This document shows positions 10,364 to 21,892 of a DNA stretch of 64,000 nucleotides, piece after piece. The stretch is from Prorocentrum cordatum (Eukaryota; Sar; Dinophyceae; Prorocentrales; Prorocentraceae). The position numbers were made by a program, and so were the translations under genes. The DNA lies in contig CAUYUJ010014338.1 in NCBI GenBank assembly GCA_963575745.1, positions 553,501 to 617,500 on the forward strand, in the 5' to 3' direction. The stretch's first letter is position 1, and every line of letters begins with the position of its first letter. The notes beneath the pieces were generated by a model. The model was not told the origin of the DNA, made no database searches, and saw nothing but the letters and a program-made list of their open reading frames with translations.

Positions 10364-10702
10364 TCTCATCGTTATCATCATCATAATCAGCATCCCCCCG
10401 TGGCCCATGGCCCTCCTCCTGCTCACCCTTTTTCCTGCTCTCCTGCTCCTCCTGCTCCTCATCCTCCTCCTTCTCCTCCTCCTCACGCTCCCCCTCATCC
10501 CCCTCCTCCTCCTCCTCCGCTCCGCCTCCCCCCCTCCCCCACCAGCAGCAGCAGCACTAGCACCAGCAGCAGCACCAGCAGCAGCACCATCAGCAGCAGC
10601 AGCAGCAGCAACAGCCGCAGCAGCAGCATCACTGGCAGCACCGGCAGCAGCACCATGAGCACCTGCAGCAGCATTACCACTAGCAGCAGCAACAGCAGTA
10701 GC
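10097..10702 (+). repeat. F3 module, copy a (+)
   Basis: Begins GTTGTCCTCCTCCTCC, passes CCCTGTGCCTCGTACC and CATCCCCCTCTCCTCGCC, then AGCAGCAGCAGTATCGGC, a long pure (CATCAT)n at ~10,290-10,365, CGTGGCCCATGGCCC, and an (AGC)n tract (10,540-10,700). Reverse copies lie at 15,641-16,235 and 18,666-19,235. Frames of 189-286 aa across it are triplet-repeat artefacts. Confidence 0.75.
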
Positions 10703-11326
10703 AGCAGCCCTCTTGGGCCATCTTGGAGCCATCTTGGGGCCTCGAATGGTCATCGGAAGCGAAAAGGCGAGAAGGCACAAATCACATATGTTCTGTAAGT
10801 TTTTAAAGGATTTTGGCATCTTGGGGGCCTCCTTGGAGGTCTCCGAGGCCTCTTGGAGCCGTCTTGGAGCGTTCTTGGGGCCCCTTGGAGAATCTCTTCG
10901 GGGCCATCTTGAGGCATCTTAGGCTATCTTGAAGCATCTCGGAGGTCATCTTGGGCTCTCCGAGGCGCTCTTGGAGCCGTCTTGGGCCATCTTGGGCTCT
11001 CTAACTACCCGCGGGGCGCCCCGTCCAGGTCCAGGGGAGGGGGTAGGGGGAGGGGGGGCGTGAGGAGGAGGAGAAGGAGGAGGATGAGGAGCAGGAGGAG
11101 CAAGATAGCAGGGAAAAGGGTGAGCAGGAGGAGGGCCATGGGCCATGGGGGGATGCTGATTACGATGATGACGGTGATGATGACGATGATGATGATGATG
11201 ATGATGACGATGATGATGATGATGACGACGATGCTGATGATGATGACGACGATGATGATGACGATGATGATGATGATGATGATGATGCTAACGACGACGA
11301 CGATGATGATGATGATGATGACGATT
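10703..11326 (-). repeat. F2 module, copy b (-)
   Basis: The reverse complement of F2c. It starts with GGCCATCTTGGAGCC words, then the AACTACCCGCGGGGCGCC box and GGGCCATGGGCCATGG, ending in (GATGAT)n. With F2c it forms an inverted pair around 11,351. Confidence 0.78.
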
Positions 11327-11376
11327 AGGGCTCACATGGAGCTCTAACATGCTATGTTGAGCTCCATGTGAGCCTC
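11327..11376. repeat. SatA fragment at the centre of an F2 inverted pair
   Basis: GGGCTCACATGGAGCTCTAA and its near complement meet around GCT at ~11,351. This is the symmetry point between F2b and F2c. Confidence 0.75.
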
Positions 11377-12236
11377 ATCGTCATCATCATCATCATCATC
11401 ATTCTCATCATCATCTTGATTCATCATCATCAATCGTCGTTCGCATGCGTCGTCGTCGGTCGTCGTTCAGATCAGTATCATCATCATTCGTCATCGTCAT
11501 CGTCATCCATCCCGTCGTCGTCATCATCATCTCATTCATCAGCATCTTCGTCATCATCATCATCAATCGTCATCATCATCATCATCATCATCATCATCGT
11601 TCATGCATAACCGTCATTCACGTAATCAGCATCCCCCCATGGCCCATGGCCTTGCTCCTCGCGCCCCTTTCCCTGATTTTCCTGCCCGCGCAGCGTCCTC
11701 ATCCTCCTCCTTCTCCTCCTCCTCGCGCTCCCCCTCCTCCTACCCCCCCCCCCTGGACCTGGACGGGGCGCCCCGCGGGTAGTTAGAGAGCCCAAGATGG
11801 CCCAAGACGGCTCCAAGAGCGCCTCGGAGAGCCCAAGATGACCTCCGAGATGCTTTTCAAGATAGACTAAGATGCTCCAAGATGGCCACGAAGATTCTCC
11901 AAGGGGCCCAAGAAGCTCCAAGACGGCTCCAAGAGGCCCCGGAGACCTCCACGGAGGCCCCCAAGATGCCAAAATCCTGAAAAAACTTATTATTGAAAAT
12001 ATGTGATTTGTGCCTTCTCGCCTTTTCGCTTCCGATGACCATCCGAGGCCCCAAGATGGCTCCAAGATGGCCCAAGAGGGCCCCACGAGGGGGCCAAGAG
12101 AGCCCCAATACGGCCCCAAGAGCGCCCAAGAGCGCTCCAAGAGCGCCCCAAGAGTGGTCCAGGAGGCTATTTTGTGGGTTCCCGAGGGGCAGGGCGATTT
12201 GAGGGATCCCCCTTCGTTGATCGATTTCCCTCACAT
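11377..12236 (+). repeat. F2 module, copy c (+)
   Basis: Same order as F2a. The (CAT/CGT)n tract (11,377-11,610) is irregular. The CTGGACCTGGACGGGGCGCC box is near 11,753, and the closing GTTGATCGATTTCCCTCAC is at ~12,216. The word-rich part is closest to F2e read in reverse. Confidence 0.78.
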
Positions 12237-12612
12237 GGTAGAGCTCCCAGGGAGCTCTAACATGGCATGTCAGAGCTCCCAGGGAGCTCTAACATGGTAT
12301 GTTAGAGCTTCAGGGAGCTCGAACAAGCTATGTTAGATCTCCCTGGGAGCTCTAACATAGGATGTTAGAGCTCCCGTGGAGCTCTAACCTGCTATGTTAG
12401 AGCTCCCGTGGAACTCTACCATGGCACGTTAGATCTCCCATGGAGCTCTAACATGCTATGTTAGAGCTCCCACGGAGCTGTAACATACGATGTTAGAGCC
12501 CCCAGGGAGCTCTAACATGCCAGTTAGAGACTTCCCTGGGAGCTCCTAACACTAAACATGTTAGAGCTTCCCTGGAGCTGTAACGTACCATGTTGAGATT
12601 CCTGGAGCTCTA
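12237..12612. repeat. SatA satellite, block 3
   Basis: About 11 units of the ~32-bp palindromic satellite (GAGCTCCCAGGGAGCTC core), regular until ~12,500, then with indels toward the SatB junction. Confidence 0.85.
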
Positions 12613-13297
12613 CCTACCGCCGCCGCCGGCCGCCCCTTAACCGTTACAATCGATTGCACGCAAACGTTAAGGACCCCCCTCTACGCCAGGGGTCTCTAAC
12701 GTTGCGGCAATCGATGTGCAACCGGTTTTTAAGGCGCCGCCGTTGTTGCGCCACCGCCGGCCGCCGCCGCGCCGCCGCCCCTTAACCGTTTCACAATCGA
12801 TTGCGCAACGGTTAATGCCCCCCCCTCTCGCGAGGGGGGGGCCTTACCCGTTGCGCAATCGATTGTGAAAAGGTCAAGGCCCCCCCTGGCGAGAGGAGGG
12901 GGTCTTAACCGTTGCGCGATCGATCGAATCCTGCTTAAGACCCTATTTCGCTGGTTAAGGCCCCCCCTGGGCCCAGGGGGGGGCCTTAACCAGCGAAATA
13001 GGGGGTCTTAACAGCTCCGCGATCGATCGCGGAACGGTTAAGACCCCCTATTGCGAGATGGGGGTCTTAACCAGGATTCGATCGATCGCGCAACGGTTAA
13101 GACCCCCTCCTCTCGCAGGGGGGTAGCCTTAAACCGCTTGCGCAATCGATGGGACGCGGTTAAGGGGCGGCGGCGGCGGCGGCGGCGGCGGAGAGACTTA
13201 CGTTTCACAAGCGATCGCGCAACGGTTGGGTAAGACCCCCCCTGGCGAGAGGGGGGGGGGCTTAACCGTTGCGCAATCGATTGTGAAACGGTTAAAG

Positions 13298-13332
<35 letters not shown>

Positions 13333-13440
13333 TTAACCGTTTTGACAATCCTGATTGCGCCAACGGTTTCAGGCAACCCCCTGGCGAGAGGGGGGGGGGG
13401 CCCTAACCTGGTTGCGCAATCGATTGTGAAACGGTTAAGG

Positions 13441-13471
<31 letters not shown>

Positions 13472-13599
13472 GCGCTTAACCGTTTGACAATCGATTGCGC
13501 AACGGTTCAGGCCCCCCCCTGACGAGAGGGGGGGGGTCTTAACCGTTGCGCAATCGATTGTGAAACAGTTAAGGGGCGGCGGCGGCGGCGTCGGCGGGT
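12613..13599. repeat. SatB palindromic satellite, block 2
   Basis: Alternating ATCGAT-centred palindromes and C/G-run hairpins. Within 12,900-13,080 the spacer changes to TATTTCGCTGGTTAAGG and its complement around CCCCCTGGGCCCAGGGGGG, a strong nested palindrome. (CGG)n runs lie on the plus strand, whereas block 1 has (CCG)n, so the block flips polarity. Confidence 0.87.
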
Positions 13600-14690
13600 T
13601 AGAGCTCCCGGGGAGCTCTAACATAGCAAGTTAGAGTATGTTAGAGCTCCCTGGGAGCTCTAACACCGTATGTTAGAACTCCGTGGGGCCTCTAACATGT
13701 CATGTTATAGCTCCCTGGGAGCTGGAACATGTCATATAAGAGCTCCCTGGGAACTCCCTGGCACCTCTAACCTAACATGTTAGACCTCCCAGGGAGCTCT
13801 AACATGGCATGATGGAGCTCCAGGGAACTCTAACATGTTATGTTGGCACTCCCAGGGAGCTCGAACATGGCATGCTATATTATGTTAGAGCTCCCTGGGA
13901 GCTCTAACATCGTATGTTAGAGCTCCAATGGAGCTCTAACATAGCATGTTATATTATGGTAGAGCTCCCTGGGAGCTCGAACATCGTATGTTAGAACTCC
14001 GTGGGACCTCTAACATCGCATGTTAGACCTCCCAGGGAGCTCTAACATGGCATGATAGAGCTCCAGGGAACTCTAACATGTTATGTTGGCACTCCCAGGG
14101 AGCTCTAACATGGCATGTTAGAGCTCCAACGGAGCTCTAACATAGCATGTTAGAGTATGTTAGAGCTCGCTGGGAGCTCTAACATCGTATGTTAGAGCTC
14201 CAATGGAGCTCTAACATAGCATGTCAGAGTATGTTAGAGCTCCCTGGGAGCTCTAACATCGTATGTTCGAGCTCCGTGGGAGCTCTAACACGGCGGCGGC
14301 GGCGACGGGTAGGTTAGAGCGACCAGGGGGGTCTAACATAGCATGTTAGAGCTCCTAGGGAGCTCTAACATGCGATGATAGAGCTCCCATATTAGAGCTC
14401 CCTGGGAGCTCTAACATACCGAACTCCAACGGAGCTCTAACATAGCATGTTAGAGTATGTTAGAGCTCCCTGGGAGCTCTATCATGGTATGTTAGAGCTC
14501 CGAGGGAGCTCTAACATGCTCTAACATGCTATGTTAGAGCTCCCAGGGAGCTCTAACATGGCTTGTTAGAGCTCCAACGGAGCTCTAACATAGCATGTTA
14601 GAGTATGTTAGAGCTCCCTGGGAGCTCTATCATGGTATGTTAGAGCTCCGTGGGGGCTCTAACATGGCATGTTAGAGCTCCCGGCCTCCT
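13600..14690. repeat. SatA satellite, block 4 (longest)
   Basis: About 33 units of the palindromic ~32-bp satellite. Several units form a longer unit through ATAGCATGTTAGAGTATG, which recurs near 13,625, 14,145, 14,220, 14,445 and 14,595, so a higher-order period of roughly 75-150 bp is visible. A short GGCGGCGGCGGCGACGGG at 14,292 is a SatB intrusion. Confidence 0.88.
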
Positions 14691-14711
14691 CGTCGGAAGC
14701 GGCCCCCTCTC

Positions 14712-14826
<115 letters not shown>

Positions 14827-14849
14827 GTTTCTGATGTCGCTGTCCTCGC

Positions 14850-15086
14850 CGCGAGGAGGAGGAAGAAGGAGGAAGAGAAAGTGGACAAGGAGCAGGAGGA
14901 GGTGAGGGAGGGGGAGGAGAGATGAGGAGAAGGAGAGGAGAATAAAGAGAACGACAGGAAGGAGAAGGAGAGGAGAAGGAAAGAGAGGAGAAAGAGAGCT
15001 CTAACAGAGGGAGTACGGCAGAAAAGGAGAGGGAGGAGAAGGAGAGGAGAAGAGAGAGAGCTCTAACATACCATGTTAGAGCTCCT
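14850..15086. repeat. purine-rich GGAGA tract with SatA fragments
   Basis: Almost only A and G on the plus strand (GGAGGAGGAAGAAGGAGG, GGAGAAGGAGAGGAGAA), with short SatA pieces (AGAGCTCTAAC) at 14,995 and 15,056. It may be triplex-prone. No gene. Confidence 0.8.
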
Positions 15087-15105
15087 CCTCCTCATCATGA
15101 TCATG

Positions 15106-15141
<36 letters not shown>

Positions 15142-15640
15142 GTCATCATCACCGTCATCATCGTAATCAGCATCCCCCCATGGCCCATGGCCCTCCTCCT
15201 GCTCACCCTTTGTCCTGCTATCCTGCTCCTCCTGCTCCTCATCCTCCTCCTTCTCCTCCTCCTCACGCCCCCCCTCCCCCTATCCCCTCCCCTGGACCTG
15301 GACGGGGCGCCCCGCGGGTAGTTAGAGAGCCCAAGATGGCCCAAGACGGCTCCAAGAGCGCCTCGGAGAGCCCAAGATTGACCTCCGTAGAATGCTTTCA
15401 AGATACGCTAAGATGCCTCAAGATTAGGCCCCGAAGATTCCCAAGGTGGGGGCCCCAAGAACGCTCCAAGACGGGGCTCAAAGAGGCCTCGGAGACCTCC
15501 ACGGAGGCACCCCAAGATGCAAAGTCCTAAAAAAACTTACAGAAAAATGTATCTATGATTTGTTGCTTCTTAGCCTTTTCGTTTCCGATGGAACCATCCC
15601 TGAGGCCCACCAAGATGGCTCCAAGATGGGCACAAGAGGG
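15087..15640 (+). repeat. F2 module, copy d (+), truncated
   Basis: Same order as F2a from the CAT tract to the word-rich part with AAAACTTACAG near 15,531. It stops at CACAAGAGGGC and switches directly into F3 in reverse. The last ~200 bp carry many single-base indels compared with F2f. Confidence 0.72.
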
Positions 15641-16235
15641 CCTGCTGCTAATGCTGCTGCCTAGCGGATAGTGGTAAATGCTGCTGCAGGGTGATTTCGT
15701 GGTGCTGCTCGCCTGTGGTGATGCTGCTGCCAGTTGATGCTGCTGATGCGGCTGTTGCTGATCGTTTGATGCACTGATGATGCTGATTATGGGTGCGCCT
15801 GGGCTGCGCTGGTGCTAGTGCTGCTGCTGCTGGTGGGGGAGGGGGGGAGGCGGAGGCGGAGGAGGAGGAGGAGGGGGATGAGGGGGAGCGTGAGGAGGAG
15901 GAGAAGGAGGAGGATGAGGAGCAGGAGCAGGGAGCAGGAAAAAGGGTGAGCAGGAGGAGGGCCATGGGCCACGGGGGGATGCTGATTATGATGATGATAA
16001 CGATGATAATGATGATGATGATGCTGATGATGATGACGATGATGATGATGATGGTGATGATGGCGACGATGATGATGATGATGATGCTGAGGATGCCGAT
16101 ACTGCTGCTGCTGATGATGATGGTGATGATGATGAGGAGGAGGAAGAAGAAGAAAGGCGAGGAGAGGGGGATGCAGCGTACGAGGCACAGGGGGATCAGG
16201 AGGATGAGCAGGAGGAGGAGGCGGAGGAGGACAAC
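15641..16235 (-). repeat. F3 module, copy b (-)
   Basis: The reverse complement of F3a, from the (CTG)n end through GGGCCATGGGCCACGG, (GATGAT)n and GATACTGCTGCTGCTGATG to GAGGACAACG. It is immediately followed by SatB block 3, mirroring the SatB-F3a order at 9,583-10,702. Confidence 0.74.
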
Positions 16236-16754
16236 GTTGCGCAACGCTTAAGGCCCCCCCCTGGCGAGAGGGGGGGGGCCTTAACCCTTGCGCGCAACGG
16301 CTAAGACGCCCCCCTGGCGAGGGGGCGGTCTTAACCGCTGCGCAACCGATTGCGAAACGGTCAAGGGGCGGCGGCGGCGGCGGCGGCGTCGGCGGAGCGT
16401 TTAACCGCTTGACAATCGAATGCGCAACGGTTAAGGCCCCCCTGGCGAGAGGATGGTCTTAACCGTTGCGCAATCGATTGTGAAACGGTTAAGCGGTTGC
16501 GGAGCGGCGGCGGCGGCGGCGGCTGCGGCGCTGAACCGTTTCACAATCGATTGCGCAACGGTTAAGGCCCCCCTGGCGAGAGGGGGGGGCCTCAACCGTT
16601 GCGCAATCGATTGTGAAGCGGTTGCGGGGCGGCGGCGGCGGCGGCGGCGCTTACGCTTAACCGTTCCACAATCGATTGCGCAACGGTTAAGGCTCCCCCC
16701 TGGCGAGAGGGGGTCTTAACCGTTGCGCAATCGATTGTGAGGCGGTTAAGGGGG

Positions 16755-16786
<32 letters not shown>

Positions 16787-16904
16787 AGCGCCTACCCGTT
16801 TCACAATCGATTGCGCAACGGTTAAGACCCCCCTGGCGAGAGGGGGGTCTTGACCGCTGCGCAATCGATTGTAAAACTGTTAAGGGGCGGCGGCGGCGGC
16901 GGGT
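16236..16904. repeat. SatB palindromic satellite, block 3
   Basis: Regular units of CAATCGATTG palindromes, (CGG)n and CCCCCTGGCGAGAGGGGG. This is the cleanest SatB block, with alternating left and right palindrome halves (TTGCGCAATCGATTGTGAAA and the reverse). Confidence 0.9.
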
Positions 16905-17138
16905 AGGTTAGAGCTCCCAGGGAGCTCTAACATGGTATGTTACAGTTCCAGGGAGCTCCAACATGTTATGTTAGAGCTCCCAGGGAGCTCTAACATGGCA
17001 TGTAAGAGCTCCCACGGAGCTATAACATAGCATGTTGGAGTATGTTAGAGCTCCCTGGGAGCTCTAACATCGCATGTTACAGCTCCGTGGGAGCTCTAAC
17101 ATGTCATGTTAGAGCTCCCTGGGAGCTCTACCATGTGA
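16905..17138. repeat. SatA satellite, block 5
   Basis: About seven units of the ~32-bp palindromic satellite between SatB block 3 and F2e. The last unit ends in ACCATGTGAGGGAAATCGAT, the outer end of F2e. Confidence 0.85.
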
Positions 17139-17897
17139 GGGAAATCGATCAACGAAGGGGGATCCCTCAAATCGCCCTGCCCCTCGGGAACCCACAAAAT
17201 AGCCTCCTGGACCCCTCTTGGGGCGCTCTTGGGGCGCTCTTGGGCGCTCTTGGGGCCGTATTGGGGCTCTCTTGGCCCCCTCTTGGGGCCCTCTTGGGCC
17301 ATCTTGGAGCCGTCTTGGGGCCTCGGATGGTCATCGGAAGCGAAAAGGCGAGAAGGCACAAACCATATATTTTCTGTAAGTGTTTAAAAAGTTTTGGCAT
17401 CTTGGGGGCCTCCTTGGAGGTCTCCGAGGTCTCTTGGAGCCGTCTTGGAGCGTTCTTGGGGCCCCTTGGGGAATCTTCGGGGCCATCTTGAGGCATCTTC
17501 AGCTATCTTGAAGCATCTCGGAGGTCACCTTGGGCTCTCCGAGGCGCTCTTGGAGCCGTCTTGGGCCATCTTGGGCTCTCTAACTACCCGCGGGGCGCCC
17601 CGTCCAGGTCCAGGGGAGGGGTAGGGGGAGGGGGAGCGTGAGGAGGAGGAGAAGGAGGAGGATGAGGAGCAGGAGGAGCAGGAGAGCAGGGAAAAGGGTG
17701 AGCAGGAAGAGGGCCATGGGCCATGGGGGGATGTTGATTACGATAATGACGGTGATGATGATGATGACGATGGCGATGATGATGATGACGACGATGCTGA
17801 TGATGGCGATGACGACGACGATGATGATGACGATGGCGATGATGATGATGCTGACGACGACGACGACGATGATGATGATGATGATGATGACGGCTAG
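17139..17897 (-). repeat. F2 module, copy e (-)
   Basis: The reverse complement of F2c and F2f. Outer end GAGGGAAATCGATCAACG, then GGGGCGCTCTTGG words, the ACTACCCGCGGGGCGCC box at ~17,583, GGGCCATGGGCCATGG, and (GAT/GAC)n to 17,890. Confidence 0.8.
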
Positions 17898-18060
17898 GGC
17901 TCACATGGAGCTCTAACATAGCATGTTAGAGCTCCCACGGAGCTCTCACGTGCCATGTTAAAGCTCCCAGGGAGCTCTTACATGGTATGTTAGAGCTCCC
18001 TGGGAGCTCTAACATGCTATGTTAGAGCTCCCTGGAGCTCTAGTTAGAGCTCCATGTGAG
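17898..18060. repeat. SatA satellite, block 6, centre of second F2 inverted pair
   Basis: Five or so palindromic units. GGGCTCACATGGAGCTC on the left mirrors GAGCTCCATGTGAGCCC on the right, so F2e and F2f are arms around this block. Confidence 0.82.
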
Positions 18061-18097
18061 CCCTAATCGTCATCATCATCATCATCGTCGTCGTCAG

Positions 18098-18128
<31 letters not shown>

Positions 18129-18665
18129 GTCGTCGTCATCATCATCATCAGCATCGTCGTCATCATCATCATCGTCATCATCATCATCATCGTCATCATC
18201 ACCGTCATCATCGTAATCAGCATCCCCCATGGCCCATGGCCCTCCTCCTGCTCACCCTTTTTCCTGCTATCCTGCTCCTCCTGCTCCTCATCCTCCTCCT
18301 TCTCCTCCTCCTCACGCTCCCCCTCCCCCTACCCCCTCCCCTGGACCTGGACGGGGCGCCCCGCGGGTAGTTAGAGAGCCCAAGATGGCCCAAGACGGCT
18401 CCAAGAGCGCCTCGGAGAGCCCAAGATGACCTCCGAGATGCTTCAAGATAGCCTAAGATGCCTCAAGATGGCCCCGAAGATTCTCCAAGGGGCCCCAAGA
18501 ACGCTCCAAGACGGCTCCAAGAGGCCTCGGAGACCTCCAAGGAGGCCCCCAAGATGCCAAAACCTTTTAAAAACTTACAGAACATACATGATTTGTACCT
18601 TCTCGCCTTTTCGCTTCCGATGACCATCCGAGGCCCCAAGATGGCTCCCAGATGGCCCAAGAGGG
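18061..18665 (+). repeat. F2 module, copy f (+)
   Basis: The best-preserved F2 copy in forward orientation: (CAT/CGT)n, CATGGCCCATGGCCC, CTCCTC tract, CCTGGACCTGGACGGGG, then AGATGGCC words and TTAAAAACTTACAGAACATA. It joins F3c at the same point where F2d joins F3b (AGAGGGC/TGCTGCT). Confidence 0.8.
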
Positions 18666-19235
18666 CTGCTGCTACTGCTGCTGCTGCTAGTGGCAATGCT
18701 GCTGCAGGTGTTCGTGGTGTTGCTGCCGGTGCTGCCAGTGATGCTGCTGCTGCGGCTGTTGCTGCTGCTGCTGCTGCTGATGGCGCTGCTGCTGGTGCTG
18801 CTGCCGGTGCTAGCGCTGCTGCTTCTGGTGGGGGAGGGGGGGGGGGGCGGAGCGGAGGAGGAGGAAGGGGGGATGAGGGGGGGCGCGAGGAGGATGAGGA
18901 GCAGGAGAAGCAGGAGAGCAGGAAAAAAGGGTGAGCAGGAGGAGGGCCATGGGCCACGGGGGGATGCTGATTATGACGATGAGAACGATGATGATGATGA
19001 CGACGACGATGATGATGACGACGATGATGATGATGATGCTGAGAATGCCGATACTGCTGCTGCTGGCGATGATGATGATGGTGATGAAGATGATGAGGAG
19101 GAGGCAGAAGAAGAAGAAAGGCGAGGAGAGGGGGATGCAGGGCACGAGGCACAGGGGGATCAGGAGGATGAGCAGGAGGAGGAGGAGGACGACGACGACG
19201 AGGATTCGTGGGAGGATCACAGTGGAAGGTTGGAT
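18666..19235 (-). repeat. F3 module, copy c (-)
   Basis: (CTG)n-rich start, GGGCCATGGGCCACGG at ~18,946, GACGATGATGATG tract, GCCGATACTGCTGCTGCTG, then GATGCAGGGCACGAGGCACA. Together with F2f it repeats the F2d-F3b junction, pointing to duplication of a two-module block. Confidence 0.74.
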
Positions 19236-19900
19236 GGATGACCAGGTGCGTGGGAAAAAAGGAGAGGAAGATGAGGGGGCGGCTGCGGAGAGGATGAGTC
19301 GTCGTCGTCGTCGTCGCCGTCTTCACCTCGTCGTCCTCGTGGAAGTCGTCGCCGTCGTAAGGGCCCAACCCCATGCAGCTGCGAGTAACGCAGGACGACT
19401 CTCTCCTCATAGGTAGCGCTCCGCCAGAGGGGTGGAGCCCGAGGCATTGCGGATGGGGGCCGCGACGCGTCTGAGGGGGTTGCCGGAATGAGGCGGACGC
19501 GCAAAATGGAAATGCCCGGGAGCCCGCTGCGTCGGCAACTCCGTCGGCGCCGTCGGCGTCGGACCCTGCGTCAGCATCGGCGTCCGAGCTGTTGCAGCTG
19601 CCACGGCTTGGCGAAGCTGCCCTCGACGAGGCCGCCGAGGCCGCGCGGCTCGACGGGGCCGCTCTCGACGAGGCCGCACGGCTCGAGGATGCCGCTCTCG
19701 AAGAAACCGCCGCGGCCGCTGTCGAAGAAGCCACCGAGGGCGCTCTCGAAGAAGCAGGGCTCGGGGAAACCAAAGGAGAGGACGAGGCCGCAGGGCTCGG
19801 GGAGGCCGCAGGGCTCGGGGAAACCGAAGGAGGGCTCGGGGAAACCGCAGGGGCGGACGACGACATTACCTTGAGCCAAGTCCTACGGACCACAATGGTG
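19236..19900. other. unique GC-rich stretch, possible exon, strand unclear
   Basis: No similarity to the satellites. Minus strand: a frame over 19,504-19,217 contains SATYEERVVLRYSQLHGVGP, then in another frame PYDGDDFHEDDEV. This reads like real protein but changes frame. Plus strand: 19,592-19,865 gives a Glu/Ala-rich frame (EAALDEAA-type repeats) from a 12-15 bp minisatellite (GGGCTCGGGGAAACCG). I do not recognise either. It may be a fragment captured with the 14.4-kb segment. Confidence 0.3.
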
Positions 19901-19904
19901 ACGA

Positions 19905-20150
19905 TGGTGATGGTGATGGCGATGCTGATGGTATGGATGGTGATGATGATGATGATGATGATGACGATGATGATGATGATGATGATGATGATGGGGGTGG
20001 TGATGATGGTATGCTGAGGGCGGTTGTGATGGTGATGATGGTGATGGTGATGATGGCGATTCTGGATGTGATGAGCACCACCATCATCACCATCACCATC
20101 GCCACCACCATCAGCACTACGATTTGATAACCACCATCATTACAATCGTC
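19905..20150. repeat. GATGGT/GATGAT microsatellite near right TIR
   Basis: (GATGGT)n and (GATGAT)n to about 20,060, then ACCACCATCATC on the same strand. The strand switch mirrors the microsatellite inside the left end. Confidence 0.88.
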
Positions 20151-20194
20151 GTCGGCATCAAAACACAAAAAACACTCAACCGACTCAACCTAAA

Positions 20195-20214
20195 TCCGCC
20201 CTAAATCAAGCCAG
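20195..20214 (-). repeat. right terminal inverted repeat
   Basis: TCCGCCCTAAATCAAGCCAG, the exact complement of 5,840-5,859. It is followed by TTGA and then the array text TTGAAGGATTTTG. Confidence 0.75.
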
Positions 20215-20590
20215 TTGAAGGATTTTGAAATTTGCGCCTCTCCTGCTTTCCGACGGCCCAAGACGGCCCAAGAGGCCCCCAAGATCGCCCAAGAGGCCCC
20301 CAAAAGGGCCCCATGACGGCCCAAGTGACCTCCAAGACGGCCCAAAGAGGGCCCCAAGACGGCCCAAGAGGCCTCCAACACGCCCAAGATGGCCTCCAAG
20401 ACGCCCAAGATGGCCTCCAAGACGGCCCCGAAGCGCCCCAAGAGGGCCCCAAGTCGGCCCAGAAAATCCCAAGATGGCTCCCGACGGCGTCAGACGTGCC
20501 AGGAACCCACCAAGATGGCCGAAGTTGGCCCGAAGCTGGCCCAAGAGGCCCCCAAGAGGGCCTCCAGGAAGGCCAGAAGAGGCCACAAGC

Positions 20591-21290
20591 GGCACAAGAG
20601 GGCCCCAGCCCAAGATGGGCCTCCAAGACGGCCCTGGAGCACCCCAAGAGGGCCCCAAGCCGGCCCAGACAGGCCCCCCAAACGGCTTCCGACGGCGTCC
20701 GACGGGCCAGGAACCCACCAAGATGACCGAAGTTGGCTCGAAGCTGGCCCAAGACGGCCCAAGAGGCTTCCAAGACGTCCTCCAGGAAGGCCAGAAAAGG
20801 CCCAACACATGTATACCCGTGTGGTTTTTGAAGGATTTTGACATTTGCTTCTTTTCGGCCTTCCGACGGCCCGAGACGGCCCAAGAGCTCCCGAAGATCG
20901 CCGAAAGATCGCCCAAGAGGCCTCCAAGATGGTCCCAGAACGGCACAAGAGGGCCCCAGCCCAAGATGGGCCTCCAAGACGGCCCTGGAGCACCCCAAGA
21001 GGGCCCCAAGCCGGCCCAGACAGGCCCCCCAAACGGCTTCCGACGGCGTCCGACGGGCCAGAAACCCACCAAGATGACCGAAGTTGGCTCGAAGCTGGCC
21101 CAAGACGGCCCAAGAGGCTTCCAAGACGTCCTCCAGGAAGGCCAGAAAAGGCCCAACACATGTATACCCGTTTGGTTTTTGAAAGATTTTGGCAAATGCT
21201 TCTTTTCGGCCTTCCGACGGCCCGAGACGGCCCAAGAGCCCCCAAAGATCGCCCAACCCAAAGACCGCCCAAGAGGCCTCCAAGATGGCC
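20591..21290. repeat. 351-bp near-identical direct duplication
   Basis: GGCACAAGAGGGCCCCAGCC begins at 20,591 and again at 20,942. The following ~250 bp (to TGTATACCCG and beyond) match almost base for base, differing for example at GTGTGG/GTTTGG. The high identity against the decayed surroundings suggests a recent unequal exchange. A partial third relative lies at 22,305-22,455. Confidence 0.8.
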
Positions 21291-21623
21291 CCAGAACGGC
21301 CCAAGAGGCCCCCAAGACGGCCCAGGAGGCCTTTAAGACGCCCAAGATGGCCCGAAAGGCCAAAATCATTGGTTTCCCATAGGTTTTCGAAGGATTGTGG
21401 CGCTTGCTTTGTTTCTGCCTTCCGACGGCCCGAGACGGCCCAAGTGCCCACAAAGATCGCCCAAAAGGCCCAAGACACGGCCCCAAGAGGCCACCAAGAC
21501 GGCCCAAGAGGTCTCCAAGACGCTCAAGATGGCCTCCAAGACGGCCCAAGAGCCCTCCAAGACGTCCTCCAAGAAGGCCCGAAAGGGTCAAAATGGCCTC
21601 CAGACGACCAAGATGACCTTCAA

Positions 21624-21892
21624 GATGCCCACGTGTTCCCCGAAGGCTTTCCAAACCGATTCGGGGAACACATGGTCCGATAGCTTGGCAGGTCTGGCCT
21701 CAACGTTTGGCCACATAGGCGCTTCCAAACAGGCAGGGGGCGGCGGTGTTTCGCCGTAGGCGTCTTCGATCCGTCGCCCCCTGTCGATTCACCGCACGGG
21801 TGCCTGGCGTGCTGGACCCTTCGGTTTTGGTTTTGTTTCTTTTTCCAAAAGAACTCCACCTGGGGCTTCGGCCCGTCCCGCCGGCCACCCGG
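21624..21892 (+). repeat. double-hairpin module, copy E
   Basis: A full-length copy with hairpin 1 arms intact (GTGTTCCCCGAA, TTCGGGGAACAC) and hairpin 2 carrying GTTTCGCC and CCGTCGCC changes. The tail GGTTTTGTTTCTTTTTCC shows one substitution. Confidence 0.8.

Noticed and set aside
18463-19893. 476-aa minus-strand frame with Ser/Ala-rich start
   Set aside because: Most of it crosses F2/F3 triplet tracts; only the 19,217-19,504 part looks protein-like, and that is in another frame.
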